From Flavobacterium aquicola (GTDB taxonomy: Bacteria; Bacteroidota; Bacteroidia; Flavobacteriales; Flavobacteriaceae): 64,000 nucleotides of DNA. Shown piece after piece: positions 22,700 to 32,046 of the stretch (the stretch's first letter is position 1; every line of letters starts with the position of its first letter). The translations under genes and the position numbers were made by a program. The stretch lies in assembly GCF_003385115.1 (NCBI RefSeq), contig NZ_QUNI01000001.1, forward strand, positions 248,001 through 312,000, written 5' to 3'. The notes beneath the pieces were generated by a model that was not told where the DNA came from, made no database searches, and saw only the letters and a list, made by a program, of their open reading frames with translations.

Positions 22700-24670
22700 A
22701 TGAGCGCAACGCACAAAGACCTCCATAGTAAATTAACTCTGGGAGGTTTATTAATTTCTTTGGGAATTATTTATGGAGATATTGGCACTTCTCCTTTATA
22801 TGTAATGAAAGCCATACTTGGTGAATATATCATTAATGCCGATATTGTTTTAGGAGGTGTATCCTGTGTATTTTGGACACTAACACTACAAACAACAATT
22901 AAATACGTGCTCATCACATTAAGTGCTGATAATCATGGAGAAGGCGGAATTTTTGCTTTATATGCCTTGGTTAAAAAAACAAAAATTAAATGGCTCATTG
23001 TCCCCGCTATTATTGGAGGAAGTGCCTTACTCGCTGACGGAATTATCACCCCTCCCATCTCGGTATCTTCAGCAGTAGAAGGAATGAGAAGTTATTTTCC
23101 GCATATAAATACCGTACCAATTGTAATAGGTATTCTGGTTGTATTATTTACTATTCAGCAATTTGGGACTAAACTAGTTGGTAAATTTTTTGCACCAATG
23201 ATGCTTATCTGGTTCTTAATGCTAGCCATTGTAGGCGTTAATCAAATTTCTTTACATCCAGAAGTTTTCAAAGCCATTAATCCCTATTACGCATATCATT
23301 TATTAAGCATACATCCTGAAGGCTTTTTTGCATTAGGTTTTGTATTTCTGTGTACCACCGGAGCTGAAGCCTTATACTCTGACATGGGGCATTGCGGAAG
23401 AAAAAACATTAGAATAAGCTGGATTTTTGTAAAATCAGCCTTGGTTTTAAATTACTTCGGACAGGCTGCTTATTTAATACATCACGAAGGGGTAACCTTG
23501 CAGTCTTTAGGAGGCGATTTTGCTAATCCATTCTACTTAATAATGCCATTATGGTTCAAGCCTTTTGGAATTGTTATTGCAACAATGGCTGCAGTAATTG
23601 CGTCTCAAGCTCTTATCTCTGGCTCTTTTACTTTAATCAATGAGGCAATGCGATTAAGTTTTTGGCCAAAAGTCAGAATCAAATATCCTACAGAACTGAA
23701 AGGTCAATTATACATTCCATCTATAAACTGGCTGCTTCTTATTGGCTGTATCGGGATCGTATTACATTTCGAAGAATCCAGTAATATGGAACATGCTTAT
23801 GGTTTAGCCATTATTCTATGTATGATAATGACTACTGTGCTGTTAAACTTTTATTTAATTATGAAGCGGGTGAAATGGTATTTTTTTGTTCCATTAATCA
23901 CTATTTATCTCAGTATCGAATTAAGTTTCTTCGCTGCAAATATTACAAAATTTGCAGAAGGCGGCTATGTAACCCTGTTTATAGCTATGATGCTTATTGG
24001 TGTCATGACCATTTGGTACAGAGCCAAACAGATCAATAAAAGCTATACCAAGTTTGTAAAAATTGATGATTACAAAAAAGTACTAAGTGAACTAAGTGCC
24101 GATTTATCCATTCCAAAATACGCTACCCATTTGGTTTATATGACCAATGCCAACCGTAGTGATGAAATAGAAGAAAAAGTAATGTTTTCAATTTTACAGA
24201 AAAGACCTAAAAGAGCTGATATCTATTGGTTTGTTCACGTAAATATTGTATCCGAACCATATAAAACAGAGTACAAGGTAAGAGAAATCCTTAAAGACGA
24301 TTTATATAGAGTCGATTTCAATCTTGGTTTTAGAGAACCTACGAAAATAAATCTGATGTTCAGAGAAGTAATCAAAGACATGGTGAAAAATGGTGAAGTA
24401 GATATAACAAGCCGATACGAATCTCTTAATAAAAACAATATTATTGGAGATTTTAAATTCGTATTATCGGAGAAATTTTTATCTCCTGACAGTCATTTAT
24501 TATGGCATGAAAAATTAATTATGAACTCTTATTTCTTAATTAAAAAACTAAGCTTGTCAGAAGAAAGTGCTTTTGGTTTAGACAGCAGTTCTGTAAAAAT
24601 AGAGAAATTCCCAATGGTACTGCATCCGCCAGAAAACATTGGACTCACAAGAGTTTTTGTTAAAAACTAA
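22700..24670 (+). CDS. kup: Low-affinity potassium transporter Kup
   Basis: The 656-residue protein belongs to the KUP/HAK/KT family. It begins with GGLLISLGIIYGDIGTSPLY (residues 15-34), the family's GDIGTSPLY signature, and continues through about 12 membrane helices. Other recognisable elements are DNHGEGGIFALYAL near residue 76, LLADGIITPPISVSSAVEG near 112 and GAEALYSDMGHCG near 223. The C-terminal 200 residues are the cytoplasmic domain. It would import K+ with protons in the inner membrane. It has its own promoter and terminator, so it is a single-gene unit. The upstream spacer is too short to hold a c-di-AMP riboswitch. Confidence 0.95.
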   Translation: MSATHKDLHSKLTLGGLLISLGIIYGDIGTSPLYVMKAILGEYIINADIVLGGVSCVFWTLTLQTTIKYVLITLSADNHGEGGIFALYALVKKTKIKWLIVPAIIGGSALLADGIITPPISVSSAVEGMRSYFPHINTVPIVIGILVVLFTIQQFGTKLVGKFFAPMMLIWFLMLAIVGVNQISLHPEVFKAINPYYAYHLLSIHPEGFFALGFVFLCTTGAEALYSDMGHCGRKNIRISWIFVKSALVLNYFGQAAYLIHHEGVTLQSLGGDFANPFYLIMPLWFKPFGIVIATMAAVIASQALISGSFTLINEAMRLSFWPKVRIKYPTELKGQLYIPSINWLLLIGCIGIVLHFEESSNMEHAYGLAIILCMIMTTVLLNFYLIMKRVKWYFFVPLITIYLSIELSFFAANITKFAEGGYVTLFIAMMLIGVMTIWYRAKQINKSYTKFVKIDDYKKVLSELSADLSIPKYATHLVYMTNANRSDEIEEKVMFSILQKRPKRADIYWFVHVNIVSEPYKTEYKVREILKDDLYRVDFNLGFREPTKINLMFREVIKDMVKNGEVDITSRYESLNKNNIIGDFKFVLSEKFLSPDSHLLWHEKLIMNSYFLIKKLSLSEESAFGLDSSSVKIEKFPMVLHPPENIGLTRVFVKN

Positions 24671-24678
24671 AAAACTTT

Positions 24679-24710
24679 AAAACACTGTTCCAAAAACAGT
24701 GTTTTTTTTT
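24679..24710 (+). terminator. Terminator after kup
   Basis: AAAACACTGTT (24679-24689) pairs with AACAGTGTTTT (24695-24705), followed by more T residues. Confidence 0.85.
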
Positions 24711-24726
24711 GATTAAAATTTAAAAT

Positions 24727-24755
24727 TTGGTTTTGACCAATAAATAGTACCTTTG
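24727..24755 (+). promoter_or_regulatory. Promoter of the RsmB-like gene
   Basis: TTG (24727-24729), an 18-base spacer and TACCTTTG (24748-24755, exact match) precede the ATG at 24773 by 17 bases. Confidence 0.7.
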
Positions 24756-24772
24756 CAATTCAATTATTTAAA

Positions 24773-25990
24773 ATGAGATTACACAGAAATTTAGTTTATA
24801 CCACTATCGATGCACTCAACGCTATTTTCAACGAAGGAGAATATGCAGATAAAGTAGTGGCAAGATCCCTTAAAAAAGACAAACGCTGGGGAAGTTCCGA
24901 TAGAAAATTTGTTGCAGAAACCATCTACGAAATTGTACGCTGGAAAAGATTATATGCTGAAATAGCCGAAGTAAAAGAACCTTATGACAGAGACAATCTA
25001 TGGAGAATGTTTTCTGTTTGGGCAGTTTTAAGAGGATATCCAATTCCAGATTGGAGACAATTAGAAGGAACTCCTGAAAGAAAAATAAAAGGACGTTTTG
25101 ACGAACTTTCAAAAGTAAGAGCACTAAAAGAATCTATTCCAGACTGGATGGATGAATTGGGTGTAAAAGAATTAGGTGAAAAAGTTTGGGCAACCGAAAT
25201 AGCGGCTCAAAATCAGCCAGCTAAAGTAATTTTGAGAGTTAACACACTTAAAACTACCAAAGAGAACTTAAGAGCAATTTTGATGGATTTAAACATCGAA
25301 ACGGAATTCTTAAAAGACCAGCCTGATGCTTTAGTCTTAAAAGAAAGAGCTAATGTTTTCCTGACAGATGCTTTCAAACAAGGTTTCTTTGAAGTTCAGG
25401 ATGCCAATTCACAATTAGTTGCACATTTCCTAGATGTAAAACCTGGTATGCGAGTAGTAGATACCTGCGCTGGAGCTGGAGGAAAAACACTGCACATTGC
25501 TTCTTTGATGGAAAACAAAGGGCAATTAATTGCAATGGATTTATACGAGAGTAAATTAAAACAGCTGAAACTTAGAGCAAAAAGAGATGGTGCTTTCAAT
25601 ATTGAATACCGCATCATTGACTCGACGAAAGTGATCAAAAAGCTTCACGAAAGAGCCGATAGAGTTTTAATTGACGCTCCATGCAGCGGATTAGGTGTTC
25701 TTAAAAGGAACCCAGATTCAAAATGGAAACTGCAGCCGGAATTCATTGATAACATTAGAAAAGTTCAATCTGAAGTATTGGAAAGTTATTCTAAAATCGT
25801 AAAACCAGGCGGAAAATTAGTTTATGCAACCTGCTCTATTTTGCCATCAGAAAATCAAGAACAGGTTGAAAAGTTCCTAACTACCGAAATTGGAAAACAA
25901 TTCAACTTCATAAAAGATAAAAAAATATTAGCCTCAGAATCAGGTTTTGACGGTTTTTATATGGCTTTATTGGAACGTAAGGAAAATTAG
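24773..25990 (+). CDS. RsmB/NOP-family rRNA cytosine-C5 methyltransferase
   Basis: The SAM-dependent RNA methyltransferase has an N-terminal NusB-like helical region (about 1-140) and a C-terminal Rossmann domain. Motifs seen are DTCAGAGGKTLHIASLM near residue 227 (SAM site), DAPCSGLGVLKRNPDSKW near 301 (motif IV with Cys), and PGGKLVYATCSILPSENQEQ near 345 (motif VI with the catalytic TCS Cys). It would make m5C in rRNA, as RsmB does for 16S C967, but the exact target is inferred from family. Length 405 residues is normal. It is a single gene with its own promoter, ending at a terminator shared with rho. Confidence 0.88.
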   Translation: MRLHRNLVYTTIDALNAIFNEGEYADKVVARSLKKDKRWGSSDRKFVAETIYEIVRWKRLYAEIAEVKEPYDRDNLWRMFSVWAVLRGYPIPDWRQLEGTPERKIKGRFDELSKVRALKESIPDWMDELGVKELGEKVWATEIAAQNQPAKVILRVNTLKTTKENLRAILMDLNIETEFLKDQPDALVLKERANVFLTDAFKQGFFEVQDANSQLVAHFLDVKPGMRVVDTCAGAGGKTLHIASLMENKGQLIAMDLYESKLKQLKLRAKRDGAFNIEYRIIDSTKVIKKLHERADRVLIDAPCSGLGVLKRNPDSKWKLQPEFIDNIRKVQSEVLESYSKIVKPGGKLVYATCSILPSENQEQVEKFLTTEIGKQFNFIKDKKILASESGFDGFYMALLERKEN

Positions 25991-26048
25991 AAAATGTGAG
26001 AATTAGATAATGTGGTAATTAGATAATTTAAACAAAATCTAAACATAA

Positions 26049-26082
26049 AAAAAAGCTTCGAATTTCTTCGAAGCTTTTTTTG
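26049..26082. terminator. Bidirectional terminator between RsmB-like gene and rho
   Basis: A perfect 14-bp stem (26049-26062 with 26067-26080) with a TTTC loop and A/T runs on both sides serves the two convergent genes. Confidence 0.9.
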
Positions 26083-26125
26083 TCAATCTATTTGTAGTAT
26101 CCAATTTTCTAATTATCTCATTAAA

Positions 26126-27961
26126 CTAATCATTCATTGAAATCAAGAACTCATCGTTAGTTCTAGTTTGCTTGAAACGATCATTTATCAGCGTCATAGC
26201 TTCAACTGGATTCATATCCGAAAGCATTTTGCGCATAATCCACATTCTCTGTAATGTTTTTTGATCTAATAATAAATCATCACGTCTAGTACTGGATGAT
26301 GTTAAATCAATAGCAGGGAATATACGTTTGTTAGCAATCTTACGGTCTAACTGTAATTCCATGTTTCCAGTTCCTTTAAATTCTTCAAAAATTACCTCAT
26401 CCATTTTAGAACCAGTTTCGGTCAAGGCTGTTGCAATAATACTCAAAGATCCTCCATTTTCTACATTACGAGCTGCTCCAAAGAAACGTTTTGGTTTCTG
26501 CAGTGCATTGGCATCAACACCACCACTCAATACTTTACCAGAAGCCGGCTGGACAGTATTATAAGCTCTTGCCAAACGAGTAATAGAATCTAATAATATA
26601 ACTACATCATGACCGCATTCTACCAAACGCTTTGCTTTTTCAAGTACGATATTAGCGATTTTCACATGCTCTTGTGGCTCTCTGTCAAATGTAGAAGCGA
26701 TAACTTCGCCACGAACGCTCCTTTGCATATCAGTAACCTCCTCTGGACGTTCATCTATTAGCAAAACAATTAAATAAATTTCTGGATGATTCGCTGCAAT
26801 TGCGTTGGCAATTTCTTTCAGCAGCATTGTTTTACCAGTTTTTGGCTGGGCAACAATCATACCACGCTGTCCCTTTCCTATTGGAGAAAACAAATCAATA
26901 ATTCGGGTTGAAATAGTACTTTGTTTCTCTGCCAATTTAAATTTTTCAGAAGGAAAAACCGGAGTTAAATGCTCAAAAGAAACTCGGTCACGAACTACTT
27001 GCGGATCATGTCCGTTAATTTTTAAAACACGAACAAGAGGGAAAAATTTCTCTCCTTCTTTTGGAGGACGAACCACACCTTTTACAGTATCACCAGTTTT
27101 TAAACCGAACAAACGTACCTGAGATGTAGATAAATAAATATCATCTGGTGATGCCAAATAATTATAATCCGAAGAACGCAGAAAACCATATCCATCAGGC
27201 ATCATTTCAAGAACACCTTCACTTTCTATAATTCCGTCAAATTCAAAATCAGCATCTTTGAAATTGCTTTTTTTGTTTTTAAAATTAGGATTTTGATTCG
27301 GATTCTGGTTTTGATTCGGATTTTGATTTCCATTTGAATTGGAATTTCCATTTGAATTGGAATTTCCGTTTTGATTCGGGTTTATCTTAGTATTTGGATT
27401 TTGCCCTTTTTTATTTAATTGATTAGGATTTATCTTTTTTTCAGAAATAGGATTTTCTGTTTTTTCAGTTACATCCAAATTAGAATCTGCTACAACAGCT
27501 TCCTCAACGGGTGCTGTTTCTTTTAAAGCTTCCTTCTCTCTTTGCAAAGCCATCTTTTTTTCATAAGCTGACTTACTGAATTTTACAACTTTAACATCTT
27601 TTGCATTATTATCAGAAACAGACTCGTTCTCTTTTGGAGAGCTATCCTTTGTAATAACTTTGCCTTTTTTCTCTGGAACTGCTATAATTTCAGTTTCTTT
27701 TTTTTCTTCACTTTCAAATAGATCCGGAGTTTCATTTTTTGGAACTGCTGCTTTTTTTTCTGCAGTAATGCGAGCTCTTTTGGGCTTCTCTTCTTCTGAT
27801 GATTTCTCCTGAACAGATTCATTACTAACAGCTTGATGTTCTAAAATAAGACCAATTAAAGTATCTTTTTTAACACCTGTGAATTTTATGGTTTTAGCTT
27901 TTTTAGCTATTTCTTGAAGCTCAGCAAGCTTCAATTCTTTTAATACAGAAATATCAAACAT
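26126..27961 (-). CDS. rho: Transcription termination factor Rho with Asn-rich disordered insert
   Basis: The 611-residue protein is longer than E. coli Rho (419). The N-terminus matches the Rho N domain ([20 protein letters not shown]). A charged disordered segment follows (about 45-178), then an Asn/Gly/Gln/Pro-rich insert (about 179-235, repeated NSNGN and NPNQN units). The cold-shock-like RNA-binding domain begins near residue 245 ([20 protein letters not shown]). The helicase core has Walker A QPKTGKT near 372, the Rho signature [15 protein letters not shown] and [13 protein letters not shown]. Insertions of this kind are known in Bacteroidota Rho; in Bacteroides thetaiotaomicron a disordered region has been linked to phase separation. 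The function here is inferred. Confidence 0.96.
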   Translation of the reverse strand: MFDISVLKELKLAELQEIAKKAKTIKFTGVKKDTLIGLILEHQAVSNESVQEKSSEEEKPKRARITAEKKAAVPKNETPDLFESEEKKETEIIAVPEKKGKVITKDSSPKENESVSDNNAKDVKVVKFSKSAYEKKMALQREKEALKETAPVEEAVVADSNLDVTEKTENPISEKKINPNQLNKKGQNPNTKINPNQNGNSNSNGNSNSNGNQNPNQNQNPNQNPNFKNKKSNFKDADFEFDGIIESEGVLEMMPDGYGFLRSSDYNYLASPDDIYLSTSQVRLFGLKTGDTVKGVVRPPKEGEKFFPLVRVLKINGHDPQVVRDRVSFEHLTPVFPSEKFKLAEKQSTISTRIIDLFSPIGKGQRGMIVAQPKTGKTMLLKEIANAIAANHPEIYLIVLLIDERPEEVTDMQRSVRGEVIASTFDREPQEHVKIANIVLEKAKRLVECGHDVVILLDSITRLARAYNTVQPASGKVLSGGVDANALQKPKRFFGAARNVENGGSLSIIATALTETGSKMDEVIFEEFKGTGNMELQLDRKIANKRIFPAIDLTSSSTRRDDLLLDQKTLQRMWIMRKMLSDMNPVEAMTLINDRFKQTRTNDEFLISMND

Positions 27962-28118
27962 GAATGTTCTATTTGTTTAATTAATTTGGAAAATAATACA
28001 AAAGATTTTTTAGGTAGTATCTTATTTTAATATCCCGCAGTATGAAGTGCTTACGGTATTGTCTTGCAATAATACAAATAAAATTTATCATACAATAGTA
28101 TTTATTAAAAAGAAAATA

Positions 28119-28126
28119 TATTTTTG
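28119..28126 (+). promoter_or_regulatory. Candidate -7 box of the DUF4293 gene
   Basis: TATTTTTG matches the -7 consensus exactly and ends 17 bases before the ATG at 28144. Confidence 0.55.
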
Positions 28127-28143
28127 TACTACAATACAACGAC

Positions 28144-28557
28144 ATGATACAACGCATTCAGACCATATATTTAATTCTTACCTTTTTATTGATTGGTATT
28201 CTGCCATTCATTTTCCCTCTTTGGATACTAGAAGGAGGTAAAGAATATTTCGCAAGAGAAAACCAAATCTATACTATTGTATTTGGATTAAGTACAGCAA
28301 TTACTATTTACAGTATTATATCATTTAAAAAAAGACAAACTCAATTTGTTGCCAACAGATTGAATATCGTATTAAATTTGATTTTATTAGGATTGTTTGT
28401 TTATCATTCACTAAATTTATCTGGAGAGACAGTTACTGTTTCGAAGAAAGGTATTGGGATGTTTCTGCCTGTCTTGGGCATCGTTTTTTTAGTTTTAGCT
28501 AACAAGGCGATCAAGAAGGACGAAGATCTTGTAAAATCTGTGGATCGATTGAGATAA
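28144..28557 (+). CDS. DUF4293 family membrane protein
   Basis: The 137-residue protein opens MIQRIQTIYLILTFLLIGIL, the characteristic start of DUF4293, and contains four membrane helices (about 5-27, 45-62, 74-92 and 105-122). The function is unknown; members are confined largely to Bacteroidota and typically sit beside rho, as here. Divergent placement from rho with a 182-base spacer containing its promoter supports a conserved neighbourhood. A terminator follows. Confidence 0.85.
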   Translation: MIQRIQTIYLILTFLLIGILPFIFPLWILEGGKEYFARENQIYTIVFGLSTAITIYSIISFKKRQTQFVANRLNIVLNLILLGLFVYHSLNLSGETVTVSKKGIGMFLPVLGIVFLVLANKAIKKDEDLVKSVDRLR

Positions 28558-28590
28558 ACCTATGAGATTTAATTTATTAATGTGCGAAGA

Positions 28591-28622
28591 AAACCCGAAT
28601 GTAACTATTCGGGTTTTTTTTT
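28591..28622 (+). terminator. Terminator after the DUF4293 gene
   Basis: AAACCCGAAT (28591-28600) pairs with ATTCGGGTTT (28607-28616), then a long T-run. Confidence 0.85.
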
Positions 28623-28675
28623 TCATTTATCGAATAATTTTCTATTAAATAAGCTTTATTCAAAATCTTTATTTA

Positions 28676-28683
28676 TAAATTTG
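28676..28683 (+). promoter_or_regulatory. Candidate -7 box of the NarL-type regulator gene
   Basis: TAAATTTG matches the -7 consensus exactly and ends 19 bases before the ATG at 28703. Confidence 0.55.
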
Positions 28684-28702
28684 GATACAGTTATTAACAA
28701 GT

Positions 28703-29365
28703 ATGACAAAGAATATTAGAATTCATCTTGCAGATGATCATCAAATAATTATTCACGGAATTCAAACCCTGCTTAATACAGTCCCAAATTTTCAGGTTGT
28801 GGGTTTTTCACTAAATGGAACTACTGTATATGAAGATGTAATTAATAATAGAGCTGATGTTTTGGTTCTGGATATCAGCATGCCCGAAAAGGACGGAATT
28901 GAAGTTGTCAAAGAATTTGCGGCAAAAGGTTTTCCGTGCAGAGTAATAATACTTTCCAGCTATGATGATTTAAAATTAATTAAAGAAATCATGGATATGG
29001 GAGTAACAGGCTATTTGACCAAACAATGCGCTGGTGATAGTATCATTGAAGCAGTACAGGCTGTTGCCAAAGGTGAAGAATATTTTTGCGAAACGATTCG
29101 AGAGAAAATATTTAGCCATGCTACAAAAAACAATCCAAAACTAAACACATACAAACCAAACGTAAACCCATTATTAACAGAGCGCGAAATTGAAATCATT
29201 ATTTTGATTGCTCTTGAATACAGCGGGAAAGAAATAAGTGAGCAGCTTTTTATAAGTACCAATACTGTAGAAACTCACAGAAAAAATATTATGAAAAAAC
29301 TTAAAGCCAAAAACACTATAGGCATTGTAAAATATGCTATGAATAATCATTTGGTCATATCTTAA
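28703..29365 (+). CDS. NarL/FixJ-type response regulator
   Basis: The 220-residue protein has a receiver domain with the acidic pair Asp11-Asp12, phosphorylated Asp57 (VLVLDISMPEKDG) and a conserved Lys near residue 107 (GYLTKQCAGD). A LuxR-type helix-turn-helix follows (about 155-215: LTEREIEIIILIALEYSGKE, then STNTVETHRKNIMKKLKAKN). It would activate or repress transcription on phosphorylation by the histidine kinase encoded 57 bases downstream on the same strand. Order is regulator first, then kinase. Target genes are not evident from the sequence. Confidence 0.92.
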   Translation: MTKNIRIHLADDHQIIIHGIQTLLNTVPNFQVVGFSLNGTTVYEDVINNRADVLVLDISMPEKDGIEVVKEFAAKGFPCRVIILSSYDDLKLIKEIMDMGVTGYLTKQCAGDSIIEAVQAVAKGEEYFCETIREKIFSHATKNNPKLNTYKPNVNPLLTEREIEIIILIALEYSGKEISEQLFISTNTVETHRKNIMKKLKAKNTIGIVKYAMNNHLVIS

Positions 29366-29422
29366 TTCAAATATTTTAAATCAAAAATTGCAATTCATTT
29401 TATTTATTGATTCAACAAAAAC

Positions 29423-31123
29423 ATGTTTCAAATTAGGGTTCGTTTATTAATTCAATTTCTGTTTCTAATCCATTTGAGTTTAACCTCACTTGCTCAAAAT
29501 AAAACACTTTCCAATAAAGAAATAGCTACTTTATTAAGAGATGCAAAAACCCATAGAATCAAGAGTAATTATGAAGAATCATTATTAAAATCAAGAGTAG
29601 CTTTAGAACAATCAATCAAAAACAAAAGCAATGATTTAATTGCCAATTCGTATTTAATAATTGCCTCTAACTTTGACGAACTTACTGAACCCTTAAAAGC
29701 TTTACATTATTACAATCTAGGACTTTACTATGTTAATAAAACTAATAATTATACTCTAAAAAATCAGTTTTATAATAACTTAGGAAACATCTACTGCTTT
29801 GACAAAAAACAATATGATAAAGGGATATATTATTATCAAAAATCATTGCAGCAAAGCCAAAAAATACTAGATAAGAATCAAATATTCTTCACAAAATTAA
29901 ACATTACCTGGGCATATTTTGATATTGGAAAATTTCAGGAAGGACTACCCTATTTAGAATACATCAATAAATATCAGTCTATTTTTGGCAGCGAGTCCTC
30001 CATTGTTGCTTTAAACATGTTAAACGGCATGTATTACAATTTTTTGAACGAAAATGAAAAAGCAAATTTTTATTTCCAAAAAGCCATAGAATTAGGCACC
30101 GCAGGAAATGAAAAATCAGATCTGTCTTTTGCACATTTAGAATACTCAAAATTTTTAAACAAAATTCATGAACCTCAAAAAGCATATGAAAACCTTTGCT
30201 TATTCAATAAAATTACAGACGAACTTCACATAGAAGAGAAGTTGAACAAAGCCAATATTGTTGGCATCAACCTTGAAATTGATCATTACAAAAGAGAAAT
30301 TGACAAGATCGAAGCATCTTATAAAAACAAACAGGATCTCTTAATCGAGGAGCAGTCGAAAAATAAAAAAATTGTAATTATTGTTCTTATTATTTTAGTA
30401 TGCACAATCATATCTTTCTATTACTTCTTTCAAAACATTCATCTAAAGCAAAAAAATAAACTTATAGATGTTCAGAGCAAAATTCAGGAAAGAATTATCA
30501 ATGCTTCAATTGATGGTCAGGAATTGGAGCGGAAAAAAATCTCAACATTTCTGCATGACAATATAAGTGCACTGCTTTCTTCAGCTGGCTTACATCTTAA
30601 TGTTTTCACTTCACAGCAAAAAACACAGCCCGAGGAAATCAACAAAACCAAAGGAATTCTTGAAGAGGCTCACAAACAAATCCGAAACTTATCTCATGAG
30701 CTGATGCCAGCACTTTTGGTACGATTTGGGCTTTTATATGCATTGGAAGATTTATGTGAAAAAACCTCTAATTCAAGAATTAAGATTAGTTTTAATTCTT
30801 TAATAAAAATAAAGAAAAGATATAATGAAGATTTTGAAATGAAATTATATTTTATAATTGCAGAACTAATCAACAACATCATAAAACACAGTAATGCCAG
30901 TCACTCCTCGATTAACATTGAAGAAACAGCCTTATCCCTAATCATTCATGTAACTGATGATGGAACCGGCTTTAAAAACAGCCAATTTGAAGCTCACGAG
31001 GGATTTGGAATCAACCAGATCCGCGCCCGAATAAACAATATGAAAGGTGAGTTTATTATAAATTCGGCACCAAATAAAGGCACATCAATTCATTTAAAAG
31101 TTCCTATTGTTAATTATGATTAG
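29423..31123 (+). CDS. TPR-containing sensor histidine kinase
   Basis: The 566-residue protein has a signal or first membrane segment, then a periplasmic TPR-like helical region (about 30-300, with pairs such as ALHYYNLGLYYVNKTNNYTL and GIYYYQKSLQQ). One membrane helix spans about residues 314-335 (KIVIIVLIILVCTIISFYYF), followed by a HisKA_3-type dimerisation helix with the phosphorylated His near residue 377 (ISTFLHDNISALLSSAGLHL). The C-terminal ATPase domain has N-box LINNIIKHSNASH and G-boxes DDGTGF and GFGINQIRARI. The kinase pairs with the NarL-type regulator directly upstream. Its 3' end overlaps the convergent phosphoesterase gene by four bases. Confidence 0.9.
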   Translation: MFQIRVRLLIQFLFLIHLSLTSLAQNKTLSNKEIATLLRDAKTHRIKSNYEESLLKSRVALEQSIKNKSNDLIANSYLIIASNFDELTEPLKALHYYNLGLYYVNKTNNYTLKNQFYNNLGNIYCFDKKQYDKGIYYYQKSLQQSQKILDKNQIFFTKLNITWAYFDIGKFQEGLPYLEYINKYQSIFGSESSIVALNMLNGMYYNFLNENEKANFYFQKAIELGTAGNEKSDLSFAHLEYSKFLNKIHEPQKAYENLCLFNKITDELHIEEKLNKANIVGINLEIDHYKREIDKIEASYKNKQDLLIEEQSKNKKIVIIVLIILVCTIISFYYFFQNIHLKQKNKLIDVQSKIQERIINASIDGQELERKKISTFLHDNISALLSSAGLHLNVFTSQQKTQPEEINKTKGILEEAHKQIRNLSHELMPALLVRFGLLYALEDLCEKTSNSRIKISFNSLIKIKKRYNEDFEMKLYFIIAELINNIIKHSNASHSSINIEETALSLIIHVTDDGTGFKNSQFEAHEGFGINQIRARINNMKGEFIINSAPNKGTSIHLKVPIVNYD

Positions 31124-31617
31124 ACTTTCTTATCAATTTCTATAATTTCTAAGTCTTTAATTTTATCACCATCAATTACAAAACGAAGCATCGTCCTTAC
31201 TTGATGGAAACCGCTTTTCCCTGCTGCACCGGGATTCATATGCAATAGATTATTCTTTTTATCAAAAATCACTTTTAGAATGTGCGAATGCCCGCAGATA
31301 AACAATTTCGGTGGATTGCTTGTCATCTCTTCTTTCAACGTTGGATTGTATTTCCCTGGATAACCGCCAATGTGCGTAATCCATACATCGACTCCTTCAC
31401 AAAAAAAACGGTTGTGCAAAGGAAATTCCAAACGCGCCCGCGCATCGTCAATATTACCGTAAACACAGCGCAGTGGCTTTAACTTTTTTATAGTGTCGGT
31501 AACAGCCAAATCGCCAATATCACCAGCATGCCAAACCTCATCAGCCTGATTTACATATTTCAAAATTGTATCATCAATATGACTGTGCGTATCCGAAAGA
31601 AGAAGAATTTTTTTCAT
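31120..31617 (-). CDS. YfcE/MJ0936-type metallophosphoesterase
   Basis: The 165-residue protein has the metal-binding motifs of the calcineurin-like fold: LLSDTHSH near residue 6 (DxH), HAGDIGD near 32 (GD), VYGNID near 53 (GNxD), and GHSH near 108 with GGYPGK. Small stand-alone enzymes of this group hydrolyse phosphodiesters such as model substrates or cyclic nucleotides; the natural substrate is unknown. It is cytoplasmic. It ends in a four-base overlap with the convergent kinase gene. A dispersed hairpin element (31628-31714) lies just upstream of its ATG. Confidence 0.88.
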   Translation of the reverse strand: MKKILLLSDTHSHIDDTILKYVNQADEVWHAGDIGDLAVTDTIKKLKPLRCVYGNIDDARARLEFPLHNRFFCEGVDVWITHIGGYPGKYNPTLKEEMTSNPPKLFICGHSHILKVIFDKKNNLLHMNPGAAGKSGFHQVRTMLRFVIDGDKIKDLEIIEIDKKV

Positions 31618-31627
31618 GTTTTTTTAG

Positions 31628-31714
31628 AGCTGATCCCGCTATCCGCTATATCTTTTCCTTTATAAAGAAAAAAGGAAAAGGATGTCGCTGCTATCGGGGC
31701 TAGGAGATTCCAGC
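31628..31714. repeat. Dispersed flavobacterial hairpin element
   Basis: The stretch opens GCTGATCCCGCTATCCGCTA, has a central hairpin of TCTTTTCCTTT paired with AAAGGAAAAGGA, and closes TGCTATCGGGGCTAGGA, so the ends are partly complementary (CCCGCTATC with GATAGC-like). I have seen closely similar elements between genes in flavobacterial genomes; this is memory, not a search. Confidence 0.55.
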
Positions 31715-31772
31715 AAAAATAGACATTCTGCTTTTAAATTAAAACAAATAGTATTCTGCAAATGATTAAAAA

Positions 31773-31910
31773 ATAACCGCAAATTCGCAGATTTATTTTT
31801 TTAGGAGACTTGATTTAATAATTTTTGAAAAATTAATATGTGTTACTTCAGCTGAAAATAGAAGTTTCATAGAATGATTTTTATTAAAATTTGCGAATCT
31901 GCGGTAAAAA
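31773..31910. repeat. Inverted repeat with ACCGCAAATTCGCA arms
   Basis: Arms at 31776-31789 and 31892-31905 match in 13 of 14 positions and enclose about 100 AT-rich bases. Related arms occur at 60396-60470. A further short repeat (ATCTAAAATCTGCA three times) runs to 32040 and reappears inverted just after ilvE (14050-14070). The whole spacer 31618-32046 holds only repeats. Confidence 0.55.
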
Positions 31911-32046
31911 CAACTTATTCGTTTACCTTGAGAAGACACATTCTTTGTAAATTTGCAATAAAAAAATAGCAGTACTCAGTTTGCAATTATTAGGATTTAA
32001 AAATCTAAAATCTGCAATCTAAAATCTGCAATCTAAAATCATCGCC

